DNA from: Phaeodactylibacter sp.
GTDB lineage: Bacteria > Bacteroidota > Bacteroidia > Chitinophagales > Saprospiraceae
Length of the DNA: 34,385 bases
Reading direction: 5' to 3'
NCBI GenBank assembly: GCA_024102975.1
Contig: JAGFJD010000474.1
Location: 1-34,385 of the forward strand
Each line of letters starts with the position of its first letter. Positions within the stretch are counted from its first letter, which is position 1. The position numbers and the translations under genes were made by a program. The notes below the pieces were generated by a model. It searched no databases. It was not told the origin of the DNA and saw only the letters and a list, made by a program, of their open reading frames with translations. This document shows, piece after piece, positions 12,001 through 16,815 of the stretch.

Positions 12001-14860
12001 TTCCGGCGTGGTGCTCGACCAGTTCGGGCAGGTGGTTCCGTTTGAATGCGGCGACGAGGTCAGCCCCTGGAGTTCGTACATCGACTTCTATTGCTGCGAC
12101 GCCGGAGAAACCATCACTATCGAACTGCGCGTTACCGACTTTTCGGGCAATGTCAATACCTGCTGGCTGGAGGTCGTTCCGGAGGAAAAAGTAAAGCCTT
12201 ACTGCTATGCCCCGGCCAATGTCGAAGTGGGTTGTGGCGAATTGCCCTATAGCTTCGACGCGACAGATACTCTTCAGTTGCAACAACTCTTTGGGGTAGC
12301 TGTGGCCGAGGACAACTGCGGAGGCCTGATGGTTCAGGAATTGCCGCCGGTGGTCAACCTGGATTGTGGTGCCGGAACGATCATCCGCCGCTTCAAGGCC
12401 ATTGACGCTGCCGGCAACCAGAGCGTGAATTTCTGCCAGCAGACGATAACGGTCGGTGGCGCCCACAACTACGAAATCCGCTTCCCGGCTGATGCTGAAG
12501 CGGTTTGCGGAGTAGCCGAACCGGACAGCGTCATCTACGAAGAGATCGGCTGCGACCTGCTGGCGGTGAGCCATACCGACGAGACTTTCTCCGCCTCCGG
12601 CGATGAGTGCTACAAGGTATTCCGCACCTGGAAGGTTCTCAACTGGTGCCAGTACGACGGCGTGAGTGATCCGTTCATCGTCGGCCGCGATGAAGATTGC
12701 GACAACCAGCCCGGCGATGAAGCAGTCTGGGTACTGCACCGCCCGGGCGGCAAGACTTACATCGATCGCGACAATGACGAAACCGAACCGAACAACGTAC
12801 CGCTCGCCTTCCAGAACGTCTGCAACGGCATCGACGACTTCTGGCGCAAGGTGGACTACGACGGCGGCTTCTACCAGTATACGCAGGTCATAAAGGTGTA
12901 CGACGATATCGATCCACAGGTGTTGTACAGCCAGCCCGAACCGTTCTGCTCTATCGATAATGTAGAATGTACCGGGTTGGTAGGGCTGCCCTTCCAGGTC
13001 GACGAGAACTGCACGCCGGACGACCTGTCGATGCAGGTGTTCCTGGATGCCGGCGCCGACGGCAACATCGACGCCGACCTGCTGAGCCTGGCGGACGGCC
13101 TGTTCGACGACTTCACCCTGACGGGCGCCTACCCGGATTATCAACTGAACGGCCGCTTCCCGATCGGCAACCACACGTTTGAAATCCGCGTGGAAGACGG
13201 CTGCGGCAATCGCGTCAGCAGGCGGATACCATTCGAGGTAGTTGACTGCAAGGCGCCGGCGATCACCTGCCTCAATGGCCTGGCGATCGACCTGATGCCG
13301 GTGGACCTGGATGGAGACAACATCCCGGATGAAGGGCAGATGGCGATTTGGGCGAGTGATTTCATCACTTCCCCGATGGACGACTGTTCCGGCCCGGTTA
13401 CCTACTCCATCAACCGCTTTGGAGAAGCGCCGCATGTGGATTCCACAAACCTCATCGTATCCTGCGCCGACACCGGCAACCTGTTTGTCCAGGTGTGGGC
13501 TTATGATGCCGAGGGCAACGCCGACGTCTGCGAAACCTACCTCCTGGTTCAGGATAACTTCGACGCCTGCAATGGCATAGATTCTCTGCTATCCGTCTCC
13601 GGAATAATCGCTACCGAAGAGGACAATACGGTGGAGGATGTCGAAGTCAGCCTCAGCGGGCAGGGCAACGACGTGGCGATAACCGGGGCAGATGGTTTAT
13701 ATGGTTTCGGAGATGTGCTGGAGGGTTACGATTACACCATCACGCCCATGCGCGACGGCGATTACCTCAACGGGGTATCCACCTTCGACCTGGTGCTGAT
13801 CAGCAAGCATATCCTGGGGGTTCAGCCGTTGGACAGCCCGTACAAGATCATTGCGGCGGACATTAACCGCTCCCGCACTATTACGACGCTGGACATGATC
13901 CTGCTGCGCAAGCTCATCCTGTCGATCGATACGGAGTTTTCGAACAATACCAGCTGGCGGTTTGTGGAACGGGCCTATGTATTCCCCAACCCGGCCAACC
14001 CGTGGCTGGAGGAATTCCCCGAGGCCATCAGCATCAACAACCTGCCGGCCGGCGGCCTGGCCAACCAGGATTTCGTGGCGGTCAAGGTCGGCGATGTGAC
14101 TATGGATGCCGTCCCCAACAGCCTGCTCCGCGTTCAGAACCGGACTTCAACGGGCGCGTTCACCCTCCAAACCGGGGATATTGCCCTGAAGGCTGGCCAG
14201 GAATACACGGTAGCCTTCACCGCCGCCGGCCTGGCGGACGTCGCCGGATACCAGGCAACGCTCGTCTTTGACAACAGCTCGCTGGAGTTGGTCGACATTG
14301 TGCCGGGCGCCGCCCGGGAAGAGAACTTCGGGTTGCGTTATGTTGGCGAAGGCCTGGTCACCACCAGTTGGCATCGGGCGTCCGAAGCCCTGGCGGAGGC
14401 GCCAACTGCGAACAGCGAACACGCGATGACAAATACTGATATGTTCAGCCTGGTATTCCGGGCCCGTGCCGAAGCTCAGCTTAGCAACCTGCTAAGCGTC
14501 AGCTCCGGTATCACCCGGGCAGAAGCCTACACCCGCGAAGGAAGGTACATGGATGTAGCGATTGGCTTCAGGAGTTCCGCCTCCGCCAAGGCTTCGGCGG
14601 ACAAGTTCGAGCTGTACCAGAACCGGCCGAACCCGTTCCGGGAAGAGGCCGTGATCGGGTTCTATCTGCCGCAACCTGCGAAGGCAGTGCTGACGATCAG
14701 CGACGTAAGTGGAAAAGTAGTCAGGTTGATCCGCCTGGACGGCGTCAGGGGGTATAACTCCGTGACCCTGCGGCGCGACGGCCTGCCTGCCGGCGTACTG
14801 CAGTATACCGTGAAGACGGACGAATATACCGATACCAGGACGATGGTTATTACAGATTGA
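2..14860 (+). CDS. Giant HYR-repeat secreted protein with dockerin-like, cohesin-like and T9SS C-terminal domains (5' partial)
   Basis: The frame is open from the window edge to the TGA at 14858-14860, giving at least 4952 residues. The true start lies upstream: residue 1 falls inside a repeat whose copies are complete further on. Residues 1 to about 3260 form roughly 37 HYR-like (hyalin-repeat, Ig-like) modules of 70-95 residues, with recurring DNC, GTT-V-T-TDxxGN and C-F-V-VED signatures and paired cysteines. Residues about 3490-3620 resemble a PPC/DVUA0089-type domain. Further Cys-rich modules follow to about 4520. Residues about 4590-4645 look like a dockerin (DINRSRTITTLD), and about 4720-4860 like a cohesin-type beta sandwich. 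Residues 4869-4952 begin FELYQNRPNPF and match a type A T9SS sorting domain. The likely role is a cell-surface or secreted adhesin or matrix protein exported by type IX secretion; ligand and substrate are unknown. Domain calls are motif-based; the adhesin role is inferred. Confidence 0.93.
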   Translation: MVTGIAPQFANDNCPADATYSLSGATTGSGTGDASGTTFNAGTTTVTYTYTDGSGNSATCSFEVIVEDDEAPALDCSGINPVRPAAADECSFTMGGTGFDPSWTDNCPGGTLYNDYNYSSSLAGETFPAGVTQVTWTAVDASGNESSCTIDIVIEDAQAPAVDCSGIPTTVMADAGRCSYSILGSGYDPVFGDNCDASITHDYAPAPNPWTLSGATLPAGATTITWTVTDGAGNASVCPATIIVTDGSAPSFVNCPADIIVSTDVGQCEANVNFPTPIAEDACGVTVTQTGGLPSGSMFPVGTTTIEFTATDAAGNSATCTFDVTVEETELPTAVCQDITVSLDATGSVAILPADVDGGSYDNCQVASLAFELGPIIVGQMSFGCNALGDNNVVLRVVDAAGNRDNCVATVTVIDDISPSFTCPDPVTVPGCNAVIPDLTALVNATDNCPNGLTVTQSVPAGLNFGSMNGQSVNITVTVADASGNATSCVVPVTVDDEVPPAFTNCPADITVNNDPDKCGANVWWAAPTAIDNCTGLTAGQASGPAPGSFIAVGSPQTVTYEATDADGNSVTCSFVVAVEDMQLPDLSCPVSFITFDTNNGNCSYTVQSGMLDPDASDNCSVTGLTHNYAAAPSSTTLDGASFPEGMTTVVWTAVDAAGNSISCTMDIMVEDDDTPLVADCPADINTGNDAGECGAIVNYDAPVFNDNCGGTNHSGTLVEGLPSGTLFPVGTTTVTYEYTDVAGNTASCSFDVTITDTQIPDISCPDNIVVGANGSLLSGTATIASFGPCGVTLSYVAPVGTDNCSGAATSLTSGLGIGPNYYQYGGFYTETYTVTDAAGQMATCSFTVTVEDPVPPQITCPQAITVATDPGACDAVVTYANPLGGDNCPGYSISLTHGLPTGSAFPLGTTTVEFTITDGMGNAVSCTFDVTVEDSGAPAINVCPADQTVATSSDGSGDCLAEVPDLTGQLQASDNCTAAGSLLISQSPAAGTLFGGNHGDEQVVTLTVTDANGNASACSATVTVTDDEDPTIDCSSIALNHSTDDDECSYYVNGFSLDPSWSDNCDAVLSHDYAAAPSSHTLNGAILPLGTTDITWTVTDANGNASACSATVTVTDDQDPSALCVPSLTVALDGSGQHQIAAGAINLGSWDNCGPLASALISLDGVNFGGEVTVDCNDTGTPVAVTLQVADQAGNVSTCFVNVTVLDNELPQVSCPGNLYVSTDPGACVAVVNGIAPAFEHDNCDYTVTYALTGATTGSGTDDASGTAFNAGNTIVTYTIEDESGNTATCSFMVIVEDGEAPVAAQCPPSPLVYDTESTSCGKVVNYQIPMFTDNCGSGNLLPGTLTEGLPGGAQFPVGTTTVVYEYTDAAGNTAQCSFDIEVVNNIDPSFVSCPGDIVVQIQNGVPVVTSGAAFFSGAGACGVTLTYTAPVATDNCPDWDVELLSGNGANPQFYSYGGTYTEVYQVEDASGNTAQCSFTITVEDATAPAITCPDDITVTTSPGLCEAEVAYSLPFADDNCPGYTVTQISGPASGAAFPLGTTTVSFQVTDNMGNSTTCSFNVTVVDGEAPEIIACASDQDILTSFDGSGDCLAEVPDLTGQILASDNCTAAAGLSVTQSPAPGTTFGGAQGDEQIVTITVTDAAGNASACLATVTLIDDEAPVLDCSAVTTALGTDANMCATLVSGTSLDPSWTDNCSADLSHDYAPAPSAHTLNGAVLPAGTTTVVWTVTDENGNADQCTVTYTVADDDAPQANCQPNLTVTLNGNGEYTLPVTLVNNGSSDNCGIAGTEINGGSSVLFTCADAGNTVNVTLTVTDAAGNASTCSATVTVLDTDVPQISCPVDVSITAETGECSAVVNDIEPKFIDDNCPATITYVLMGATTGSGVDDASGTAFNVGTTTVMYTITDESGNSAACGFEVTVTDDEAPVLDCSNIDPVRSANADECSFTMGSTGFDPAGFSDNCPGATLSNDYNYSSSLAGETFPAGITTVTWTVTDAAGNTTSCTIDIEITDDQDPVVDCTGIDGNLSVDAGQCSKVVTDDSLDPLASDNCPGVSLTHDYLAAPHLFTLEGAEFPAGQTVVTWTATDAAGNTATCVITVDVAADQDPVFLSCPTDITVNTATDLCGATANWAPPVVLGNCGAITPVQTAGPPSGSLFPAGTTTIEYTATDAFGNTAICSFTVTVEDSQAPDIDCPVSFITLGASNGNCDNSIPDDMLDALASDNCGVVSLTHDFAGAPDNTTLAGADFPLGVTVVTWTAVDAAGNSVSCSLEVTVVDDIVPMTVNCPADISVSNDPGECSAIVSYDAPAFSTGCNGVPVSGILVQGLPSGSAFPAGTTIVRYEYTDANGTAVCSFTVTVEDAEDPVIGCPVDIVVGADGSIASGNATIISTGPCGVTLRYTAPVGTDNCPNPVTTLSGGLGANPNYYQHGGTYTETYTVTDASGNTAICSFTITVEDPIVPTITCPQEDITVSTQPGLCSAVVTYASPLGSDNCPGYSISLTQGLNSGAAFPLGTTTVEFTITDNAGNSNTCSFDVNVIDNEDPVIVSCAPDQDVPTSSDGTGDCSGAIPDLTGQVNAADNCTIASITQNPAAGASFGSAHGDQQVVTITVTDQDGNSVTCTATVTLVDDENPIITNCADDQNVLVSSNGTGDCEALIPDLTDEVAANDNCSEFANLTITQSPLAGTAFNGAHGDQQVVTITVTDEVGNSTACDVTLTLVDDEDPTILACAADQDVLSSTGNPGDCEGLVPDLTDEVTADDNCSPSTNLTITQSPAAGTAFGSAHGDQQTVVITVTDEAGNSTTCSVTLTLVDDENPTILACAADQDVLSSTGNPGDCEGLVPDLTDEVTADDNCSASANLTITQSPAAGTPFGNAHGDQQVIVITVTDEVGNSATCEATLTLSDDENPVILECVPDQIVSATANGNGDCEGLVPDLTGQIVGDDNCTDAANLTVTQSPVAGTPFGNVDGDQQVVTFTVTDEAGNSVSCQATITLYGDEEPTILACVADQDIYTGNDDCEGVIPDLTGQVTAIDNCTPVNELIIVQNPAAGTVISGFAGTQQVITFTVIDGAGNSVSCEATLTLVDDDAPVIASCAPDQDVLTSSDGTGDCAAEIPDLTAQISATDNCTDAASLTITQSPAAGTPFGSAHGDQQTVTFTVTDGSGNSTTCSTVLTLVDDEAPVLDCPDDITTALFNCVPGIPPTWTVAATDNCSADVTPVQIAGPTPGTALTLGVYTVTYAATDDVGNVSNCSFTINVTQGPSSEPIIVYPSQDIYVELDVCDGGSEEVCFEVTATDACDGDLVPVVTVDGQVLTPVNGNRYCYTATAAGTFTVLITAEDGSGNIREEDFRIIVTESLAPQPTNLLCNYNVNATLDANCQRFITSDMVLEGSFGCLTEDDFVVTIVNDDDPTNGNILDGCGAFIYEVTLAPGVGPVSGFEPCWGYITGEDKAAPSMDCPDDTDQGSVIFECFTQDGTLEAGDLQMVPLNFSCFIDGSTGGSSIDPGIHYYDLIPFQVDRTDYYTILVTDDFSSAFDETAIAIFQGGFNPSNPCENIIAFVDEPIDDFNPPLANDEPYLRISLPLIAGETYYLWVTSDEDGATGDYTVDICPDENGQVGLFGSTTVLDPQTWEPVIVNNDQLWPARDVSLTLDLYCGDFDLIFNNPASLAITGAPTVSDNCDQDVEVTFVDTYANAGDCAPIIITRTFTAVDDKGNTRTCTQLITLNRPDEFDVEFPPRTAPIECDEQYATLPNGNPAPSVTGYPFIVTVNGIVNLTQEYCNLGASFVDRTPVNVCSGSFKFVRDWTVIDWCNGDNIAEDEQVIKVGDFTPPAVTCPSEDYDWDGQPDGLVFSTSPFNCTASFAAPLPEVTDNCSDWEVYTEILAEVEVEVFNQYGQVTGTALDTVVVRTIAWNATTRIVSGIEAGSYYFRYVVEDACGNTVTSYCPFEVRDEIEPTAVCNEDLTISIGGNGLARLYAADIDEGSNDNCGIDRIEARRSGVVLDQFGQVVPFECGDEVSPWSSYIDFYCCDAGETITIELRVTDFSGNVNTCWLEVVPEEKVKPYCYAPANVEVGCGELPYSFDATDTLQLQQLFGVAVAEDNCGGLMVQELPPVVNLDCGAGTIIRRFKAIDAAGNQSVNFCQQTITVGGAHNYEIRFPADAEAVCGVAEPDSVIYEEIGCDLLAVSHTDETFSASGDECYKVFRTWKVLNWCQYDGVSDPFIVGRDEDCDNQPGDEAVWVLHRPGGKTYIDRDNDETEPNNVPLAFQNVCNGIDDFWRKVDYDGGFYQYTQVIKVYDDIDPQVLYSQPEPFCSIDNVECTGLVGLPFQVDENCTPDDLSMQVFLDAGADGNIDADLLSLADGLFDDFTLTGAYPDYQLNGRFPIGNHTFEIRVEDGCGNRVSRRIPFEVVDCKAPAITCLNGLAIDLMPVDLDGDNIPDEGQMAIWASDFITSPMDDCSGPVTYSINRFGEAPHVDSTNLIVSCADTGNLFVQVWAYDAEGNADVCETYLLVQDNFDACNGIDSLLSVSGIIATEEDNTVEDVEVSLSGQGNDVAITGADGLYGFGDVLEGYDYTITPMRDGDYLNGVSTFDLVLISKHILGVQPLDSPYKIIAADINRSRTITTLDMILLRKLILSIDTEFSNNTSWRFVERAYVFPNPANPWLEEFPEAISINNLPAGGLANQDFVAVKVGDVTMDAVPNSLLRVQNRTSTGAFTLQTGDIALKAGQEYTVAFTAAGLADVAGYQATLVFDNSSLELVDIVPGAAREENFGLRYVGEGLVTTSWHRASEALAEAPTANSEHAMTNTDMFSLVFRARAEAQLSNLLSVSSGITRAEAYTREGRYMDVAIGFRSSASAKASADKFELYQNRPNPFREEAVIGFYLPQPAKAVLTISDVSGKVVRLIRLDGVRGYNSVTLRRDGLPAGVLQYTVKTDEYTDTRTMVITD
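2035..5790 (+). repeat. Tandem duplication of a seven-module HYR cassette
   Basis: Read in translation, the seven HYR modules at about 2035-3908 recur in the same order at about 3909-5790. The type order is CPADI-NY, CPDNIVVGANG, CPQAITV, CPADQTV-DLTGQ, CSSI-DPSW, CVPSLTVALDG, then CPGNLYV-VNGIAP. Each cassette is close to 1.88 kb. Part of the same order recurs at about 6850-7900, and the VVNGIAP/LDCSxI-PVR pair near 1-470 recurs near 5520-6050. Growth by duplication of multi-module blocks is the inference. Boundaries are approximate because I placed them by eye. Confidence 0.7.
7624..9545 (+). repeat. Homogenised array of CAxDQDV-type HYR modules
   Basis: Seven successive modules of one type are stacked here (C-A-x-DQDV, GDCEGLVPDLT, DNC, LTITQSPAAGT-FG-AHGDQQ). 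The two units beginning near 8171 and 8447 are nearly identical at the DNA level and are spaced 276 bp (92 codons). This indicates recent unequal exchange or gene conversion, and a risk of collapsed or expanded assembly. Confidence 0.75.
14381..14401 (-). repeat. Palindromic repeat unit inside the giant gene (inverted copy)
   Basis: TCCGAAGCCCTGGCGGAGGC and the following G match the reverse complement of the element at 14576-14601 over 20 bases with one mismatch (14382-14401 against 14578-14597). It encodes part of RASEALAEAP inside the cohesin-like domain and is in frame with the host gene. Confidence 0.6.
14576..14601 (+). repeat. In-frame palindromic repeat encoding SASAKASAD
   Basis: The segment begins TCCGCCTCCGCCAAGGCTTC and ends GGCGGA. 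Its arms (TCCGCC...GGCGGA) are self-complementary. It encodes an alanine/serine/lysine linker exactly between the cohesin-like domain and the FELYQNRPNPF sorting domain. Low-complexity SASAKASADK linkers of this kind are, from memory, typical of a palindromic repeat inserted into coding regions of some environmental bacteria. The mobile-repeat origin is an inference. Confidence 0.6.
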
Positions 14861-15021
14861 TAACAATACGGCAAAGCCATTTCCAACCCTACTGGCATTG
14901 AAGAGGCGCTTATTTTTTCGGCGCTCTCTTCAGCCGGTTGGGAGAGGGCTAAAGAATATCCCAATCCCAGTTAGTGTAGCAATTAGCTCAACCCTACAAA
15001 CTAGTCAAACAATCCCAGTGC

Positions 15022-15053
15022 GGCGGCCATCAGCAAGGTGGCCGCCTTTTTTT
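15022..15053 (+). terminator. Rho-independent terminator after the giant gene
   Basis: GGCGGCCA at 15022-15029 pairs perfectly with TGGCCGCC at 15039-15046 across a 9-base loop, followed by seven T residues (15047-15053). It lies 162 bases past the stop codon of the giant gene and is the first canonical terminator downstream. A weaker hairpin (about 14900-14931, arms GAAGAGGCGC / GCGCTCTCTTC with a bulge) precedes it. Confidence 0.85.
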
Positions 15054-15100
15054 GCCCAAAGGGTGGGCCTCCGGGCCACACCACTGGACAAAATGGTTTT

Positions 15101-15236
15101 GGACACAGAGAGCAATGAGGCCAATACAGAGTACACGGAGTTTTTCCCATTGATAATCAGGCCTCTGTGTGGCTCTGTGTCTTCCCTGCCTGCAAGGCCG
15201 CGCCTCGCGGCAGGCAGGTCGGCATACTCTGTGTCC
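15101..15236. mobile_element. MITE-like inverted-repeat element with CACAGAG motifs
   Basis: GGACACAGAG at 15101-15110 is the exact inverse of CTCTGTGTCC at 15227-15236, enclosing a 136-bp element with no plausible gene. Inside are further CACAGAG/CTCTGTG copies on both strands and a GC-rich hairpin (CCTGCCTGC 15185-15193, GCAGGCAGG 15210-15218). A shorter relative lies at 23944-23992. Non-autonomous element status is inferred; no target-site duplication is clear. Confidence 0.5.
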
Positions 15237-15332
15237 AGAAAATGTCTGGTAGTATGCCTCCGGACATCTTCTCGCCAGGTTCGATTTTAAGCGGGACGTA
15301 TTTAAAATACTTTTAATATTAAAAATTTTACT

Positions 15333-15340
15333 TATATTTG
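15333..15340 (+). promoter_or_regulatory. Bacteroidota -7 promoter element (TATATTTG) for the candidate RNA gene
   Basis: TATATTTG matches the TAnnTTTG consensus exactly and sits below about 30 bases of almost pure A/T (15300-15332), as at strong stable-RNA promoters. No forward-strand gene follows, which points to a non-coding transcript starting near 15347. Confidence 0.6.
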
Positions 15341-15346
15341 CAGTAG

Positions 15347-15554
15347 CGGCAGTTGCATTTCAATGCAGCAGGTTTTGGCATGGCCGGCGCTACCCTCCAA
15401 TCCCCTGAAGTAAGTTCGGCCATACATGCGGGAACGGTTCAGGCAAATGCTCGGCCCTTCGGTCCCTGCGGCGCCAGGAGGTCAAACAAACATTCCCAAT
15501 TTCACAACTAGTATCCGGGAAAGAGTGGAGCTACGGGCTTCACTCTTCCTGTTT
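15347..15554 (+). ncRNA. Candidate structured non-coding RNA, class unassigned (possibly 6S-like)
   Basis: This stretch has its own promoter and a strong terminator but no convincing reading frame. Nested pairings can be read directly. A 5' hairpin has arms 15352-15358 and 15363-15369. A closing helix pairs GGCGC 15386-15390 with GCGCC 15471-15475. An inner helix pairs CCTGAA 15404-15409 with TTCAGG 15438-15443, enclosing GTTC 15414-15417 with GAAC 15432-15435. The result is a long hairpin with internal bubbles, and a transcript of about 208 nt is in the size range of 6S RNA. Some short strings (CCCCTGA, TGCTCGG) also recall 6S RNA, but I cannot assign the class. It lacks the GGAAGG-AGCA loop of SRP RNA and the landmarks of tmRNA and RNase P RNA. 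Confidence 0.5.
15521..15554 (+). terminator. Terminator of the candidate RNA gene
   Basis: AAGAGTGGAGC at 15521-15531 pairs with GCTTCACTCTT at 15537-15547 (11 pairs, one G-U) around the loop TACGG, followed by CCTGTTTT. On the minus strand it lies beyond the 3' end of the response-regulator gene and could also stop that transcript. Confidence 0.65.
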
Positions 15555-15641
15555 TACGAGGGTTTGGAAAAGGGAAAGCAGACGGTGAAGGATGCCCCTT
15601 CGCCGGGAAGGTTTTCAACGGATAATTTCCCGGATAGAGGC

Positions 15642-16325
15642 TTATTTCAGGTACTCCTTCAATTTGTTGCTGAGCTGCACTTTATTGCTGACGTCAAATT
15701 TTTTATAAAGCACTTTCACATAATGGCGGATGGTATTGACCGAGAGGTTGATAGCGCGGGCGATCTCTTTGTAACTTTGCCCTGCTGTCAGGCCCTGGGC
15801 CACTTGTTGTTCCCGGGCGCTAAGAATGAGGCCAGTCCTGAGGAAATCCAGGTCGGGCGCCTCGTTGTGGCCTGAAAATCTGTTATGCGGTATCGGCCTT
15901 TCCTTCCGCAGGTAGGATACCATATGCACGGCTGCTTCCGGATCCAGGAAGGCCCCTCCGGCGAAGGTTGCCTCTATAGCCTGAAGCAGCCGGTTCAGGC
16001 CGGACCCTTTGAGGAAAAAGCCGTCCGCTCCCTGTTGTAAGGACCAGAGCAGGTACTCCGGGTGGTTGTGCCCGGTGATGACGAGGATTTTGGTATCCGG
16101 CAGTAGATTTTTGATCTTCCGGAGGTGAGCAAGGTTGTTGGTTTTATCGGCAAGTTCGATGTCGAGCAACAAAAGGCCAGGCTCCTGGTTATTGCCAAGG
16201 CATTCGAAAAATTCCCCTAAAGAACTGGATGTGATAGTGCATTCCAATCCCTTCTGCCTGTTAAGAAAGATCGCCATCCGCTTCAGAAGCTTTGGGTCAT
16301 CTTCTATCAGTGCAATTTGTTTCAT
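15642..16325 (-). CDS. NarL/FixJ-family response regulator (LuxR-type HTH)
   Basis: This 227-residue protein has an N-terminal receiver (about 1-120) and a C-terminal LuxR helix-turn-helix (about 168-220). The receiver keeps the acidic pocket E8-D9-D10, the phosphoacceptor D55 in LLLLDIEL, T84 in VITG and K106 in FFLKG, so phosphorylation should be intact. The HTH reads LSAREQQV...YKEIARAINLSVNTIRHYVK, the usual four-helix DNA-binding unit. No histidine kinase gene is adjacent, so the partner must be elsewhere. The gene is transcribed away from the lipoprotein gene at 16816 and converges on the candidate RNA. The ATG at 16325 is the natural start because the receiver begins directly with MKQIALIEDD. 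Target genes cannot be read from the window. Confidence 0.92.
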   Translation of the reverse strand: MKQIALIEDDPKLLKRMAIFLNRQKGLECTITSSSLGEFFECLGNNQEPGLLLLDIELADKTNNLAHLRKIKNLLPDTKILVITGHNHPEYLLWSLQQGADGFFLKGSGLNRLLQAIEATFAGGAFLDPEAAVHMVSYLRKERPIPHNRFSGHNEAPDLDFLRTGLILSAREQQVAQGLTAGQSYKEIARAINLSVNTIRHYVKVLYKKFDVSNKVQLSNKLKEYLK

Positions 16326-16415
16326 AATGGCTGAATTCAGGTTCCCTGCAAAATCATAACAACTAATAGGCTATTGCGGCCAGGGAAAAACTCGAATTCG
16401 AGGCCCTTAAATTTA

Positions 16416-16483
16416 TCACATTTTTATGTAATGATGTGGCCGTCTGGAAAGAAAAATACATGATTTTCACATTTTTATGCAAT
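16416..16483. promoter_or_regulatory. Paired 17-bp direct repeats, possible regulator sites
   Basis: TCACATTTTTATGTAAT (16416-16432) and TCACATTTTTATGCAAT (16467-16483) differ at one base and are offset by 51 bp, close to five helical turns. They lie about 90-160 bp upstream of the response-regulator start. Same-face binding of one regulator is an inference. Confidence 0.4.
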
Positions 16484-16651
16484 TGAAGGATTGTGGGATT
16501 CTGTTTTTCTTTGTGAGATAATTAAAAAGAGCTTTAGTTAAGGAAAGAAATATCAACCGTGTGCCCTGGCAAATTATTAGTTTTCGTCTCTTAACTCAAA
16601 CAAAGTAGCACAGAACACACGAAAAAACCATTTAAGTGTTGGGAGAATTGC

Positions 16652-16685
16652 AGCCTCTTGGCCAAAAGTGCCGAGAGGCTTTTTT
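16652..16685 (+). terminator. Orphan rho-independent terminator or attenuator
   Basis: AGCCTCTTGG (16652-16661) pairs with CCGAGAGGCT (16671-16680) with one G-U pair, followed by five T residues. No gene precedes it on this strand, so it ends either a short RNA or a leader of the lipoprotein gene that starts 130 bp downstream. Confidence 0.7.
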
Positions 16686-16815
16686 ATTTTATTACTGCTT
16701 ACAACCTTTAACAATATTTTAAGCCACTTTAACGGAGCTTTCAGTGGGGGCAGGAGGGAGCAAGTCGTTTTCTGGGTTGTTGGAACGCATTAACGATCAC
16801 AAATCCATCTTAACT

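Larger units (their letters stand above)
16326..16815. other. 490-bp intergenic region between divergent genes
   Basis: The region is A/T-rich with no supported gene. It contains a 17-bp direct repeat (TCACATTTTTATGYAAT at 16416-16432 and 16467-16483, offset 51 bp, one mismatch) and an orphan forward terminator at 16652-16685. Promoters for the two flanking genes must lie here, but I see no exact TAnnTTTG match that settles their position. Confidence 0.5.

Noticed and set aside
7862..13435. A 1857-codon open frame on the minus strand inside the HYR gene
   Set aside because: It is antisense to a protein with clear, continuous domain repeats. Its translation has no domain motif, and long antisense frames are expected opposite GC-rich repetitive coding DNA.
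14898..15290. A 130-codon forward frame downstream of the giant gene
   Set aside because: It runs through the terminator hairpin and the MITE-like inverted repeat, and its codons are explained by those structures.
15347..15554. tRNA, tmRNA, SRP RNA or RNase P RNA in the candidate RNA
   Set aside because: There is no cloverleaf with CCA end, no tmRNA tag region, no GGAAGG-AGCA SRP loop and no RNase P core. No tRNA was recognised elsewhere in the window either.
15426..15875. A 149-codon forward frame overlapping the candidate RNA and the response regulator
   Set aside because: It crosses the terminator at 15521-15554 and runs antisense to the regulator's HTH; there is no protein motif.
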